NCBI GenBank assembly: GCA_030695565.1
Contig: JAUYRZ010000026.1
Location: 1-56,721 of the forward strand
Length of the DNA stretch: 56,721 nt
Direction of reading: 5' to 3'
Source of the DNA: Archangium sp.
Lineage (GTDB): Bacteria > Myxococcota > Myxococcia > Myxococcales > Myxococcaceae
The notes beneath the pieces were generated by a model that did not search any database, was not told the origin of the DNA, and saw only the letters and a program-made list of their open reading frames with translations. Each line of letters opens with the position of its first letter. Within the stretch, counting starts at the first letter, position 1. Made by a program: the position numbers and the translations under genes. Shown piece after piece: positions 40,892 through 49,471 of this stretch.

Positions 40892-41704
40892 ATGGCTCCT
40901 CCCGGAAGACGGCGTCGCCTCGGTGACTTGCTCATCGATGCGGGGCTGATCAGCGAGACACAACTCAAGGCCGCGCTCAACGAGCAGCGGAAGTGGGGCG
41001 GTCGTCTGGGAAGAACGGTGGTGGAGCTCGGCTTCGTCACCGAGACCGCGATCGGGTTGGTGCTCGCCAATCAGCTCGAGCTGCCTTCCGTCGACCTCGA
41101 CACCATGCCGCTCGATCCGGCCGCGCCCACCTGGCTGCGGCTCGATCTGTGTGAGCGCTACGGGGTCTTCCCGCTGGCGATCAACCCGGCGGCACGGGCG
41201 ATCAGCCTCGCCACCTCCGATCCCACCAACGTCGAGCACCTGCAGGCGTTGGAGTTCGCCACCAACCTCAAGGTGATGCCCACCGTGGCCACCGCTTCGG
41301 CCATCGAGCGGGCGATTCGGAAACACTACTTCGGCGAACACGTCGAGGCCGCGCCCCCCCTGCCCCCGGTGACGACGACCACGCCGGTGCCTGCGAAGCC
41401 GAGGGCGGTGAACGACACCAGCTTCGAGCTCGATGCGCTTCTCGGTGATGAACCGCGAAAAACCGCCGAGCTGCCGGCCCTGCAGTTGCCGGTGGCCGCG
41501 TTGAAGCCGGTCACGCAAGCGCCGCCCAACCTGGCCGAAGCACAGCTCAAGCAGGAGATCGCGGTGCTGCGCGAGAAGGTCGACAGCCTCGAGGAGATCA
41601 ACGCGTCGCAGGTGCGGGCGCTGCGAGTGCTGCTGGAGCTGCTCATCGAGTCGGGCCTCGTCACCCGCGACGAGTACCTCGAGAAGCTGCACGCCCCCGA
41701 GTGA
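40892..41704 (+). CDS. MshEN (GspE/PilB N-terminal) domain protein
   Basis: 270 residues from ATG 40892. The N-terminal 150 residues match the MshEN domain of type II secretion/type IV pilus ATPases: LGDLLIDAGLISETQLKAAL, RLGRTVVELGFVTETAIGLV, then ALNEQ and LATSDPTNVEHLQALEFATN. The Walker ATPase part is absent. The middle is Pro/Ala-rich, and the end is a coiled coil (LKQEIAVLREKVDSLEEINA) plus a second small conserved patch. MshEN domains bind cyclic di-GMP in several species, so a regulatory role for motility or secretion is plausible. The paralogous ATPase must be elsewhere. Confidence 0.8.
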   Translation: MAPPGRRRRLGDLLIDAGLISETQLKAALNEQRKWGGRLGRTVVELGFVTETAIGLVLANQLELPSVDLDTMPLDPAAPTWLRLDLCERYGVFPLAINPAARAISLATSDPTNVEHLQALEFATNLKVMPTVATASAIERAIRKHYFGEHVEAAPPLPPVTTTTPVPAKPRAVNDTSFELDALLGDEPRKTAELPALQLPVAALKPVTQAPPNLAEAQLKQEIAVLREKVDSLEEINASQVRALRVLLELLIESGLVTRDEYLEKLHAPE

Positions 41705-41712
41705 AGTCTTTT

Positions 41713-41730
41713 CCTCTCCCTCTGGAGAGG
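41713..41730. repeat. Interspersed palindromic element, copy F (short form)
   Basis: CCTCTCC (41713-41719) and GGAGAGG (41724-41730) with a 4-base loop. Lies in the 57-base gap between the convergent MshEN and CNB genes; terminator-like. Confidence 0.65.
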
Positions 41731-41761
41731 AGTGCGCCCGAGCGCTCGATGCGAACGGCAG

Positions 41762-44374
41762 CTACAGAATTTCTGCGGCGTCGTTCTGCTGGCGCTTCAG
41801 ATCCGACTTCATGCGCTCATCGATCAGCACCGAGACGTGCTCGAGCACCTGCGGATGGCTGAGGATCAGGCTGTCGAAGTCGGTCTTGGGCAGCCTGAGC
41901 AACGAGGTGTGCCGAATCGCGCGCACGGTGGCCGACGCTGGAGTGCGCATCAGCAGCGACATCTCTCCGAAGACCTGGCCTTCTTTGAGCGTGGCGATGC
42001 GGTTGCCCTTCGCCTCGATGGCCACCTCGCCCGAGAGCACCACGTAGAGCCCGTCGCTGGTGGCGCCTTCTTTCACCAGCACGTCGCCGCGGTTCACGTC
42101 GCGGGCGCGGAACTTCTGCACCAGGTCGCGCCGATCGTTGCGGTTGAACGGCGCGAAGATCGCCGCCTGGTTCATCAGGTTCGAGAGCATGCGCTGCCGG
42201 CAGAACTTCTTGAGCGCGGTGGAGACCACCGGGTAGCTGCTCGAGAGCTCTTTCAAGATCTCCGCGGAGATCACCAGCACCTGGGTGTCTTCGGCGGCGG
42301 CCTCGACCGACGCACTGCGCGGGGCCTCTGAGAGCAGCGCCATCTCGCCGAAGAAGCTGCCTTCTTCGAGGGTGGCGAGCTCCTTGCGCTCGTTGCCGTC
42401 GGTGCGGAACACGCGAACCTGGCCACCGCAGATCACGTAGAAGGCGTCGGCCTTGTCGCCCTGCTCGAAGACGAGCTGGCCTTCTTCGAAGCGCTGCAGC
42501 GGGCACTTCTCGAACAACGCGATGAACGCGTCTTCGGGCAGATCGGAGAAGAGCGGGATCTTCGGGAGACCACCCTGCTCTGCGCGGGGATCTTCCGGGG
42601 CCTCCATCGCCTCTTCGACGGCAGGAGCCGCGCCGGTGACGCTGGTGGCCGCCGCTTCCACGGCGTGGAGCAACGAATCGCTCTCGTCGAGATCGAGCTC
42701 GGTGAAGCTGGGCATCACGCGCGGGGCCGGCGCCACCGCTGCGGGCGCGTCGGGATCGAACTGCATGAACGCCTGCAGGCTGCGTTCGAGATCGGTCGAA
42801 GGTGCAGCCGGTGCCGTGAGCGGAGCGCTGCTGGCCGCGCCCGGCCGCACGCCAGCTTCTTCACGGGTGGTGGCCGGCGTGAAGGTGGGCGGCAACCAGA
42901 TGCGGCTCGAAGAAGGTGACGACGACGGCACACCCGGCGGAGGTCCGTCTGCGCGGCGCGGCTTGAGGCCCGGAGGTTGCGCTTCGGAGGCCGCGAGGGG
43001 TCTGATCGACGGAGGTGCCGACGCGGCGTCACCCACGGAAGGCGGCAAGGCGCTCGAACGCCGCGAAGGCGCCTCGGGCTCCGGCGCCACCGCCTCGATG
43101 ATCATCGCCGGAGGAAGCGGCGAAGGATCTTCGATGATCACCGCGGGCGGGAGCCTGGCAGCCAGCGGCGCGTCGAGCGGCTCGGGGTCGAGCGACTCGA
43201 TGATCGCCGACTGACCGCCCTCGCCCCAACCCTCTCCCCCTCGGAGAGAGGGAGTCGGTGGAGCGATTCTGGTTTCGATGATCGTCGCCTGAGGCTTCGC
43301 AGCCAACGGCGCATCGAGCGGTTCGGGGTCGAGCGACTCGATGATCACCGCGGGCGGCAGCTCCGGCGGTGGCGCCTCGGCTTCGACCGTCAGCTCGAAC
43401 ACCGGCACCGAAGGTTTCGGGTCCGGGATGGCCTCGGTGAGATCGTAGACCGCCGAAGTGCGCGAAGGAGCGGCAGGCGCCTGGACGCTCAGCTCATCGA
43501 CGGCGTCGGCGGGCGGCGCGGGAGGCACGCCCTCCAGCTCGAAGCTCTGCACGGGCGAAGGCGGCGGAAGCTCGAAGGTGATCGCCGGAGCGAGCGGCGG
43601 GGCCGTCTGCAGCTCGGGCGGCAGCTGATCGGAGTCCAGCAGCGGCTGCCCCTCGATGGGGATCTCCACCTCGCCGCTCACCGACTGACCGCCCGTCATG
43701 TCGATGTCGATCGACGTCTCGGTCAACGCCTTCGGGCCGCTCTCGGCCGCTTCTTCCACTTCGATCTCGAGCGCCCCGGCGCGAGGCCCCGTGTGCGCGC
43801 TCATGCCGCCCACCGAGCTCGGCCCATCGGCCATGGGGATCTCGTACTCGGGCAGCTCGAGCGCGTCGGCCCGGTTCATCGGCGACGGCGCTTCGACCTT
43901 CGCGGGCTGATAGCCGGGCTTCGCCTTGATGATCGGCGCGTCGAGATCGATCGCCGCCTTGTTGTTGCTGAAGCTCGAGGTGACGGGCGCGGAGACGTTG
44001 CGCGTGACCTCCATCTCGACGGGCGCTGCCGCCGCGCCCATGGGCTTTCGCTGCCCACCCGACTTCTGGGCGTAGAGCTCAGCGAGCATCTTCTGCACGC
44101 CCTTGTGGGCGGGGTCGATCTCCAGCACCAGCTTGCTGGCGGCGATCGCGCGCGGCAGGAAGCCGTCTTTCGCGTAGCCCTCGGCGGCCATCGAGTAGGC
44201 CTGAATCGCCTTGTCCTTCTTGCCGGCCTTCGACCAGGCATCACCACAGCGCAGGCGGGCCTGGTGGTCCTTCTTGTCGAGGGTGCAGAACTCTTCGTAG
44301 GTCTCGGCGGCCTTGGCGAAGCGGCCCTTGGTGAAGAAAGCGGAGGCTTTGTCCTTGAGGGCGCGGGCCTCCAT
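41762..44374 (-). CDS. TPR protein with two C-terminal cyclic-nucleotide-binding-like domains
   Basis: 870 residues from ATG 44374, overlapping the upstream stop by one base. Residues about 1-115 are TPR-like helices (KASAFFTKGRFAKAAETYEE; PRAIAASKLVLEIDPAHKGV). Residues 120-600 are a Pro/Ala-rich low-complexity region with repeated 'IIESLDPEPLDAPLA' units. Two CNB folds follow: about 600-700, with a normal phosphate-binding cassette FGEMALLSEAPRSASV, and about 730-835, with FGEMSLLMRTPASATV, which lacks the ligand-binding Arg. One translated palindromic repeat (43217-43255) sits in the linker. Likely a scaffold or second-messenger sensor; the output is unknown. Last gene of the scp operon. 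Confidence 0.82.
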   Translation of the reverse strand: MEARALKDKASAFFTKGRFAKAAETYEEFCTLDKKDHQARLRCGDAWSKAGKKDKAIQAYSMAAEGYAKDGFLPRAIAASKLVLEIDPAHKGVQKMLAELYAQKSGGQRKPMGAAAAPVEMEVTRNVSAPVTSSFSNNKAAIDLDAPIIKAKPGYQPAKVEAPSPMNRADALELPEYEIPMADGPSSVGGMSAHTGPRAGALEIEVEEAAESGPKALTETSIDIDMTGGQSVSGEVEIPIEGQPLLDSDQLPPELQTAPPLAPAITFELPPPSPVQSFELEGVPPAPPADAVDELSVQAPAAPSRTSAVYDLTEAIPDPKPSVPVFELTVEAEAPPPELPPAVIIESLDPEPLDAPLAAKPQATIIETRIAPPTPSLRGGEGWGEGGQSAIIESLDPEPLDAPLAARLPPAVIIEDPSPLPPAMIIEAVAPEPEAPSRRSSALPPSVGDAASAPPSIRPLAASEAQPPGLKPRRADGPPPGVPSSSPSSSRIWLPPTFTPATTREEAGVRPGAASSAPLTAPAAPSTDLERSLQAFMQFDPDAPAAVAPAPRVMPSFTELDLDESDSLLHAVEAAATSVTGAAPAVEEAMEAPEDPRAEQGGLPKIPLFSDLPEDAFIALFEKCPLQRFEEGQLVFEQGDKADAFYVICGGQVRVFRTDGNERKELATLEEGSFFGEMALLSEAPRSASVEAAAEDTQVLVISAEILKELSSSYPVVSTALKKFCRQRMLSNLMNQAAIFAPFNRNDRRDLVQKFRARDVNRGDVLVKEGATSDGLYVVLSGEVAIEAKGNRIATLKEGQVFGEMSLLMRTPASATVRAIRHTSLLRLPKTDFDSLILSHPQVLEHVSVLIDERMKSDLKRQQNDAAEIL
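43217..43255. repeat. Interspersed palindromic element, copy G, translated inside a CDS
   Basis: CGCCCTCGCCCCAACCCTCT with inverted partner GGAGAGAGGG (43243-43252). Read in frame on the minus strand it encodes about residues 372-387 of the TPR/CNB protein (TPSLRGGEGWGEGG). The protein on both sides repeats the unit AIIESLDPEPLDAPLAA. Confidence 0.85.
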
Positions 44375-46467
44375 CAGCGTTTCCCTTCGGGAGCGTCGGG
44401 CGCGAGGGCCTCCACCGCGGCGGTGGCGCTGTTGCGCACCTGAAGATCGTAGTCACCCTTGAGCGCGTCGATGGCTTCGAGCTGTGCGGGCACCTTGAGC
44501 TGGGCCAGCGCCCGGGCGGCGGCGCTGCGCACCTCGGCGCTGTCGCTGTAGAGATCGCGGCCGATGGCGTCGGCGGCGCGCGGGTCTCCCAGGCGACCGA
44601 GAGCGTGCAGCACGTCACGGCGCGCGACGGCCTCTTGATCATCGAGCAGCGCCAACAGCACCGGGATGGAGCTCTTCGAGTCCATCTCGCCCAGCAACAC
44701 GGCCGAGGCGCCCGCTTCGGAGCCGCCTTCTTTCGCGAGCTGTTCGAGTTTCGGAGCGGCCTCGGGGGGCAGTTTGAGGCCGCGCAGCGGATCGATGAGG
44801 CGCGTGCGATCACCCGCGAGTTCACTGATCGCCTGGAGCACCACGAGCTGCCCCTTTGGCCCCGACTCGGCGAGGGCCTGGGCGGTGGTGCCCTGCACCG
44901 AACGTTCGGCGTCGAACAACCCGGGGCGCGCGTCTTCTCCGAGGAAGGCGAGCGCGCTGTACGCGGCGCCCCGCAGCGACGGGCTGGTCTCGCGCACGAA
45001 CGCCTGGCCGTGCACCTTCGCGCCCTCGACCTTCAGCTTGCCCAGCGCGCGCAAGATCGAAGCGAGCACCCTCACCTCGTCTTCAGCCGCGTCATCGAGG
45101 ATCTCACGAGGCGCGCGGGCCTCGAGCAGGGTCTTGCCGGCTTCCTTGGCGCGCTGGGCATCGAGCTGCTGCACGCGGCCGAAGAGCTCGCTGGTGCGCG
45201 CGCGGGCCACGGCGAACGGATCGTCAGGCGACGGGGCCTGGGTGGGATCGAAGCCATCGGCGTAGGTGGTGGGCAGCTCGGCGGGAATCCAGTCGAGGCG
45301 GCGGGGCTCGAGGGACTTGAGCTCGGCGTCCCACGCCTTCTGCACGAAGGCGGCGCCCGCAGGATCGTTCAACTCGGCCAGCGCTTCGATGGCCAGGCGG
45401 CGGGTCTGCTCGTCACTGGCGGTGGTGAGCGCTCCGACCTTCGGCACCAGCTCACCTCGAGGGGCGAGCGCGATGATGGCCAGCAGGCCCGCGTTCACCG
45501 TCGCAGGGCTCTTGAGCAACTCGATGATGGGCTCTACGGGGCAGCCGCCGCGTTTGCGCAGCTCACGGCCGGTGCTGAGCACCTCGGCGTCGTTGGCAGA
45601 CACCACCAGCGAGCACAGCGCCTTGTCGACTTCGGGAGAACGAGGCAACGCGAGGATCGCGCGGGTGGCGAACGGGCTGGTGGGGCTCTTCTCCTGTGCG
45701 ACCGCGAGGAGCTTGGGCAGGGCCGAGGTTTCGCCCAGGCGGCCGAGCGCTTCACACGCGGCTTCGCGGAGCTCCGGGTAGTTCTCGTCGAGCAACGCGG
45801 TGACCGCGGGGGCTGCGCGGGGATCGCGGGCCAGGCCCAGGCCACGCGCGGCTGCAGCGGCCAGACCGACGTGTTTGTCTTTGAGGAGCGGGACCAGCCG
45901 ATTGACGGCTTCCGGGCGGCCCGAGCGGCCGAGCTCTTCAGCGGCGCCGATGCGCTCGGGCAACGAGCCATCGTTGAGCACCTTCATGTTGCGGTCCCAG
46001 ATGGCCTTCGCTTCCGCGACGACCACCGAGGCCATCGCGCCGGGGATGTTGGTGCCCTTGAGCGCCTGGACGATCGCCATGCGCGTGGTGCGGCCGCGCC
46101 GCGAGTATTGCAGCGTGAGGTAGCTGCGCGCCTTGTCGGTCTTGAACGAAGCGAGCGCAGCCGCGGCGGCCTGCTGCACCTGCTCATCGGGGTCGGCCAA
46201 CCCCTCGCCGAGCAGGTCGACGATGCGCGAATCCTGCGTCTTGCCCAGGGCGGTCATGGCCTCAGCGCGCACGATGGAGACGGGGTCTCTGGCCAGTTGG
46301 GAAAAGAGGCTGACGTCTTCAGCCTCGAACCGTTCCGCCAGCCGTTTGACCGCGAGCGCCCTCACCTCGGGCCGGGCGCTCTGGAGATCAGCCAGCGTCT
46401 TGTCACGCCCACCCGAGCAGCCGACGACGAGGACCGCAACGAGCGCGCTGAGAGCACGACGACTCAT
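44374..46467 (-). CDS. HEAT-repeat lipoprotein
   Basis: ATG 46467 (a GTG two codons up is an alternative); 697 residues. Lipoprotein signal MSRRALSALVAVLVVGC with lipobox Cys17. The rest is a HEAT-repeat solenoid: many 'D..v...A...L' helix pairs (LSRRGRTTRMAIVQALKGTN-type; VLHALGRLGDPRAADAIGRD; VRSAAARALAQLKVPAQLEA; LQVRNSATAAVEALAPDAPE). Binding partners of such solenoids cannot be read from sequence. Starts 9 bases after the RluB-type gene and overlaps the CNB gene, so it belongs to the long scp operon. Confidence 0.85.
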   Translation of the reverse strand: MSRRALSALVAVLVVGCSGGRDKTLADLQSARPEVRALAVKRLAERFEAEDVSLFSQLARDPVSIVRAEAMTALGKTQDSRIVDLLGEGLADPDEQVQQAAAAALASFKTDKARSYLTLQYSRRGRTTRMAIVQALKGTNIPGAMASVVVAEAKAIWDRNMKVLNDGSLPERIGAAEELGRSGRPEAVNRLVPLLKDKHVGLAAAAARGLGLARDPRAAPAVTALLDENYPELREAACEALGRLGETSALPKLLAVAQEKSPTSPFATRAILALPRSPEVDKALCSLVVSANDAEVLSTGRELRKRGGCPVEPIIELLKSPATVNAGLLAIIALAPRGELVPKVGALTTASDEQTRRLAIEALAELNDPAGAAFVQKAWDAELKSLEPRRLDWIPAELPTTYADGFDPTQAPSPDDPFAVARARTSELFGRVQQLDAQRAKEAGKTLLEARAPREILDDAAEDEVRVLASILRALGKLKVEGAKVHGQAFVRETSPSLRGAAYSALAFLGEDARPGLFDAERSVQGTTAQALAESGPKGQLVVLQAISELAGDRTRLIDPLRGLKLPPEAAPKLEQLAKEGGSEAGASAVLLGEMDSKSSIPVLLALLDDQEAVARRDVLHALGRLGDPRAADAIGRDLYSDSAEVRSAAARALAQLKVPAQLEAIDALKGDYDLQVRNSATAAVEALAPDAPEGKR

Positions 46468-46476
46468 GCCCACGTC

Positions 46477-48501
46477 TTACCACGAGCCTCGGGGCTTCCT
46501 CGGAGAACTCCTGCCGCCCCCGGGGCTCTTCCGGCCACCCTTGAATCCAGCACCGGGCTTGCCTTTGAAGGAGCTGCCGGGCTTCTTGAAGCCGCCCTTC
46601 TTGAAGCCGCCGGGCTTGGCGCCGGGGCCGGTGCGACGGGGGCCGCTGGCGCGTTCACCGACGCGGGCCGCCGTTTCGCCGAAGCCTCGGGCCCCGTCGC
46701 TGCGGGGACCACCGGGTCCACCGAAACGCGAGCGGGGGGCGTCGTCACGTTTGCCGCCGCGGCCGAAGGCGCCTTCGATGCGCGCTCCGGTGCGAGCGAC
46801 CGCCGCCGTCGCGCCTGAAGATGCACCGCCGTACGCGCGCTCGCCGGGGAACGGCTTGGAGAGCTCACGGCCCGGGGCCGCGACGCGCGGCTCCTTGCGA
46901 TCACGGCCCGTGGAACGTTCTTCGTCACGACCACCGCGGCGTGCGGGACGCTCGTCGCCGGGGAAACGGTTTTTGCCGCCGTCACGGGAGCCGAAGCGGC
47001 CGCCCTTGCCGCCACCGAAGTCACTCTTGCCGCCGAACTCGCGCTTGGCGCCGAACTCACGCTTGGCGCCGAACTTGCCGCCCCGGTCATCGCTCTTGCC
47101 GCCGAATTCACGCTTCGCGCCGAACTCACGCTTCGCGCCGAACTTTCCGCCCCGGTCGTCGCTCTTGCCGCCGAACTCGCGCTTCGCACCGAACTCGCGC
47201 TTGCCGCCCCGGTCGTCGCTCTTGCCGCCGAACTCGCGCTTCGCACCGAACTCGCGCTTGCCGCCACGGTCGTCGCTCTTGCCGCCGCACTCGCGCTTCG
47301 CACCGAACTCGCGCTTGCCGCCACGGTCGTCGCTCTTGCCGCCGAACTCGCGCTTCGCACCGAACTCGCGCTTTCCGGCGCGCTCATCGCTCTTGCCACC
47401 GCGATCGTCTCGCGGGACCGAGCTGCGCTTCACGCCGTCACGATCTCCACGGGGAGCGCGGTCTTCAGCGAACTCCCGCTTGCCGCCTCGCTTCTCGCCG
47501 TCGCGATCACCGCGAGGCGCCCTGCCCTCCTCACGAGCGCTCGGCCGACCAGCAAAAGGCTTCCTCGGCTCGGACTTCGTCTCGCGAGGAGCGTCCTGCT
47601 CGTCTCCGGCGCCATCGTCCATGGACAGCGGCTCTTCCTGCTCTGATTCCGAGGCGCGCTCGGGGCGCTCCTCACTCCTGGTGCGCTTGCCTTCGGGGCG
47701 CGTGTCTTCTTCAGGCTCGAAGCCCGGGGCTGCGTGACCATGGCGGCGCGCAGGCAGGGTGAGGCGCGGTTCAGGCTGCGCATCACCTTCAGCGGCGGCC
47801 TTCACGCGGCGGATCTCGTCGTGGCTCAGCGCGCGCAGTTCTCCAGGACGAAGGCCATGCACGGGCAGACCGGCGTGAGCAGGGCGATACAGGCGCACGA
47901 CCGGGTGGCCGATCGCCGCACACAACCGCTTGACCAGGTGCTGCCGGCCTTCGGTCACGACGATCTTCACCCAGGTGTTGCGCTCGGCCTTCTCGAAGAT
48001 CTGCGCCTGAACGGCGTGGGCCATTCCGTCTTCGAGGCGCACGCCATCGACCAGCTTCTGCAGCGACTGATCGTCGGGCACACCCTTCACCTTCGCGAGG
48101 TACACGCGCGGCACCTCGTGGCTGGGGTGCATCAGCTTGTTGGCGAGATCACCGTCGTCGGTGAGCAGCAGCGCGCCTTCAGCGTCGTAGTCGAGACGGC
48201 CGACGGGGAAGACGCGGCTTCCCGCATCCTTCGCGTAGTCGCCCACGGTGGGCCGGCCTTCGGGGTCGGACAACGTGGTGACCACTCCGGGCGGTTTGTA
48301 GAAGAGGAAGTACTTCCGCTCGGGGTTGACGGCGACCAGCTTGCCGTCGAGCAAGACGAGATCTTTGGTGGCGTCGACTTGCGTGCCGAGCACGGTGACG
48401 ACCTTGCCGTTCAGCTTGACGCGGCCTTCGACGATCATGTCCTCAGCGTGACGACGTGAAGCAACTCCAGCGCGGGAAAGAAATTTTTGCAGGCGTTCCA
48501 T
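46477..48501 (-). CDS. rluB: RluB/RsuA-type pseudouridine synthase with long repetitive basic tail
   Basis: 674 residues from ATG 48501. The first 235 residues are a complete RsuA-family enzyme: S4 domain (MERLQKFLSRAGVASRRHAE), YKPPGVVTTLSDPEGRPTV, catalytic Asp104 in VGRLDYDAEGALLLT, and EGRQHLVKRLCAAIGHPV. From about 240 on is an unusual 430-residue tail rich in Arg, Gly, Lys and Asp. Residues about 367-494 are tandem repeats of a 19-residue unit (KREFGAKREFGGKSDDRGG, with some 23-residue forms). RGG/RG-rich tails bind RNA in other proteins. Isomerises uridine in 23S rRNA (family role). Lies 7 bases after scpB. Confidence 0.9.
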   Translation of the reverse strand: MERLQKFLSRAGVASRRHAEDMIVEGRVKLNGKVVTVLGTQVDATKDLVLLDGKLVAVNPERKYFLFYKPPGVVTTLSDPEGRPTVGDYAKDAGSRVFPVGRLDYDAEGALLLTDDGDLANKLMHPSHEVPRVYLAKVKGVPDDQSLQKLVDGVRLEDGMAHAVQAQIFEKAERNTWVKIVVTEGRQHLVKRLCAAIGHPVVRLYRPAHAGLPVHGLRPGELRALSHDEIRRVKAAAEGDAQPEPRLTLPARRHGHAAPGFEPEEDTRPEGKRTRSEERPERASESEQEEPLSMDDGAGDEQDAPRETKSEPRKPFAGRPSAREEGRAPRGDRDGEKRGGKREFAEDRAPRGDRDGVKRSSVPRDDRGGKSDERAGKREFGAKREFGGKSDDRGGKREFGAKRECGGKSDDRGGKREFGAKREFGGKSDDRGGKREFGAKREFGGKSDDRGGKFGAKREFGAKREFGGKSDDRGGKFGAKREFGAKREFGGKSDFGGGKGGRFGSRDGGKNRFPGDERPARRGGRDEERSTGRDRKEPRVAAPGRELSKPFPGERAYGGASSGATAAVARTGARIEGAFGRGGKRDDAPRSRFGGPGGPRSDGARGFGETAARVGERASGPRRTGPGAKPGGFKKGGFKKPGSSFKGKPGAGFKGGRKSPGGGRSSPRKPRGSW
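47018..47400 (-). repeat. Coding tandem repeat, 57-base unit (some 69-base), in the RluB tail
   Basis: About six imperfect copies encode KREFGAKREFGGKSDDRGG variants. One copy carries a Cys in place of Phe (AKRECGG). Copies differ at third positions, so the expansion is not entirely recent. The repeat is in frame and contains no stop on the minus strand. Confidence 0.9.
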
Positions 48502-48508
48502 CTTGGTT

Positions 48509-49471
48509 TCAGCTCTCAGAGTCCGTGGGTGGGTTCGGCGGTGCTGCAGGTGTCGTCCCGGGCTCTGGGGGCGGCTGCGGCGGGTTCAGGATCTTGGCGG
48601 CGGACTTCGAGATGACGTCGGCCTGATCGATTGCGGTCTCCAACACAGCGAGTGCTTCTTCGGAGGCCTGGTCTTGCGCCGCGAGCTTCTCGGCGAGCTT
48701 GTTGTCGGAGAGTTCTTCGAGAATGCCGGCGACGGGCTTGGGGGCCTCGCGCTCGACGATCTCCTGGTTCTCTTCGCTGAGCTCCTGGAACTCGCGAAGG
48801 GTCGGCAGCGCCGAGAGGCTCTTGAGCGCGAAGAACTCGAGGAACTCGCGCGAGGTGCCGTAGAGAATCGGGCGGCCGACTTCTTCCTTCTTGCCGACGA
48901 TCTTGATCAGTCGGCGATCGAGCAGTGCCTTGAGCACGGCGCCGGAGTCGACGCCACGCACGTCTTCGATCTCGGGGCGGGTCACCGGCTGGCGGTAGGC
49001 GATGAGCGCGAGCGTCTCGACGGCGGCGCGGGTCAGGCGCTGCGGCTTGACCTTGAGGAAGCGGCGCACGTACTCGGCCGATTCAGGCACCGTGCGCAGC
49101 TGCCAGGCGCCCGCGACCTCGTGGAGCATGATCCCGCAATCGACGCGCGCGAGCATGAGCTCCTGGAGCGCCTTCTCGATCTTCTCGCGGTCGATGCCGG
49201 TGGCGTCGAAGAACTGGTCGAGGGTGAGCGGCTGGGGCGCGACGAAGAGCACGCTCTCGATCACGTTGCGGATCTGCGGGTCGGTCAGCTTGCGCGACTT
49301 CGCGAGGATCTTCTCGAACGAGCTCTCCGACTCGACGGCGTCGATGTCGGCCGCATCGAGATCTTCGAGCTCGGGATCACCCGCGGGGCCTTCGGTGACC
49401 GCTGCGACTTCTTCTTCGGAGAACGGGCTCGGTCCACCCGAGCCGCCTTCGCCGTTCTTATTCGTACTCAC
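48509..49471 (-). CDS. scpB: Segregation and condensation protein B
   Basis: Start GTG 49471: AAGGAG lies 7 bases upstream inside scpA, and the two genes overlap by 14 bases. About 320 residues. The core is the double winged-helix ScpB domain: LTDPQIRNVIESVLFVAPQP, LHEVAGAWQLRTVPESAEYV, QRLTRAAVETLALIAYRQPV, TRPEIEDVRGVDSGAVLKAL, RPILYGTSREFLEFFALKSL. Additional acidic N-terminal and C-terminal Pro-rich tails are present. Works with ScpA and SMC in chromosome condensation. Confidence 0.96.
   Translation of the reverse strand: MSTNKNGEGGSGGPSPFSEEEVAAVTEGPAGDPELEDLDAADIDAVESESSFEKILAKSRKLTDPQIRNVIESVLFVAPQPLTLDQFFDATGIDREKIEKALQELMLARVDCGIMLHEVAGAWQLRTVPESAEYVRRFLKVKPQRLTRAAVETLALIAYRQPVTRPEIEDVRGVDSGAVLKALLDRRLIKIVGKKEEVGRPILYGTSREFLEFFALKSLSALPTLREFQELSEENQEIVEREAPKPVAGILEELSDNKLAEKLAAQDQASEEALAVLETAIDQADVISKSAAKILNPPQPPPEPGTTPAAPPNPPTDSES

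Noticed and set aside
39664-41070. Upstream extension of the lipoprotein frame (738 residues) antisense to two real genes
   Set aside because: The lipoprotein signal begins at ATG 39663 and the extension lies opposite genes with clear domains.
47018-47400. Regular repeats resembling a CRISPR array
   Set aside because: Units are contiguous, without unique spacers, and translate in frame as part of the RluB protein.
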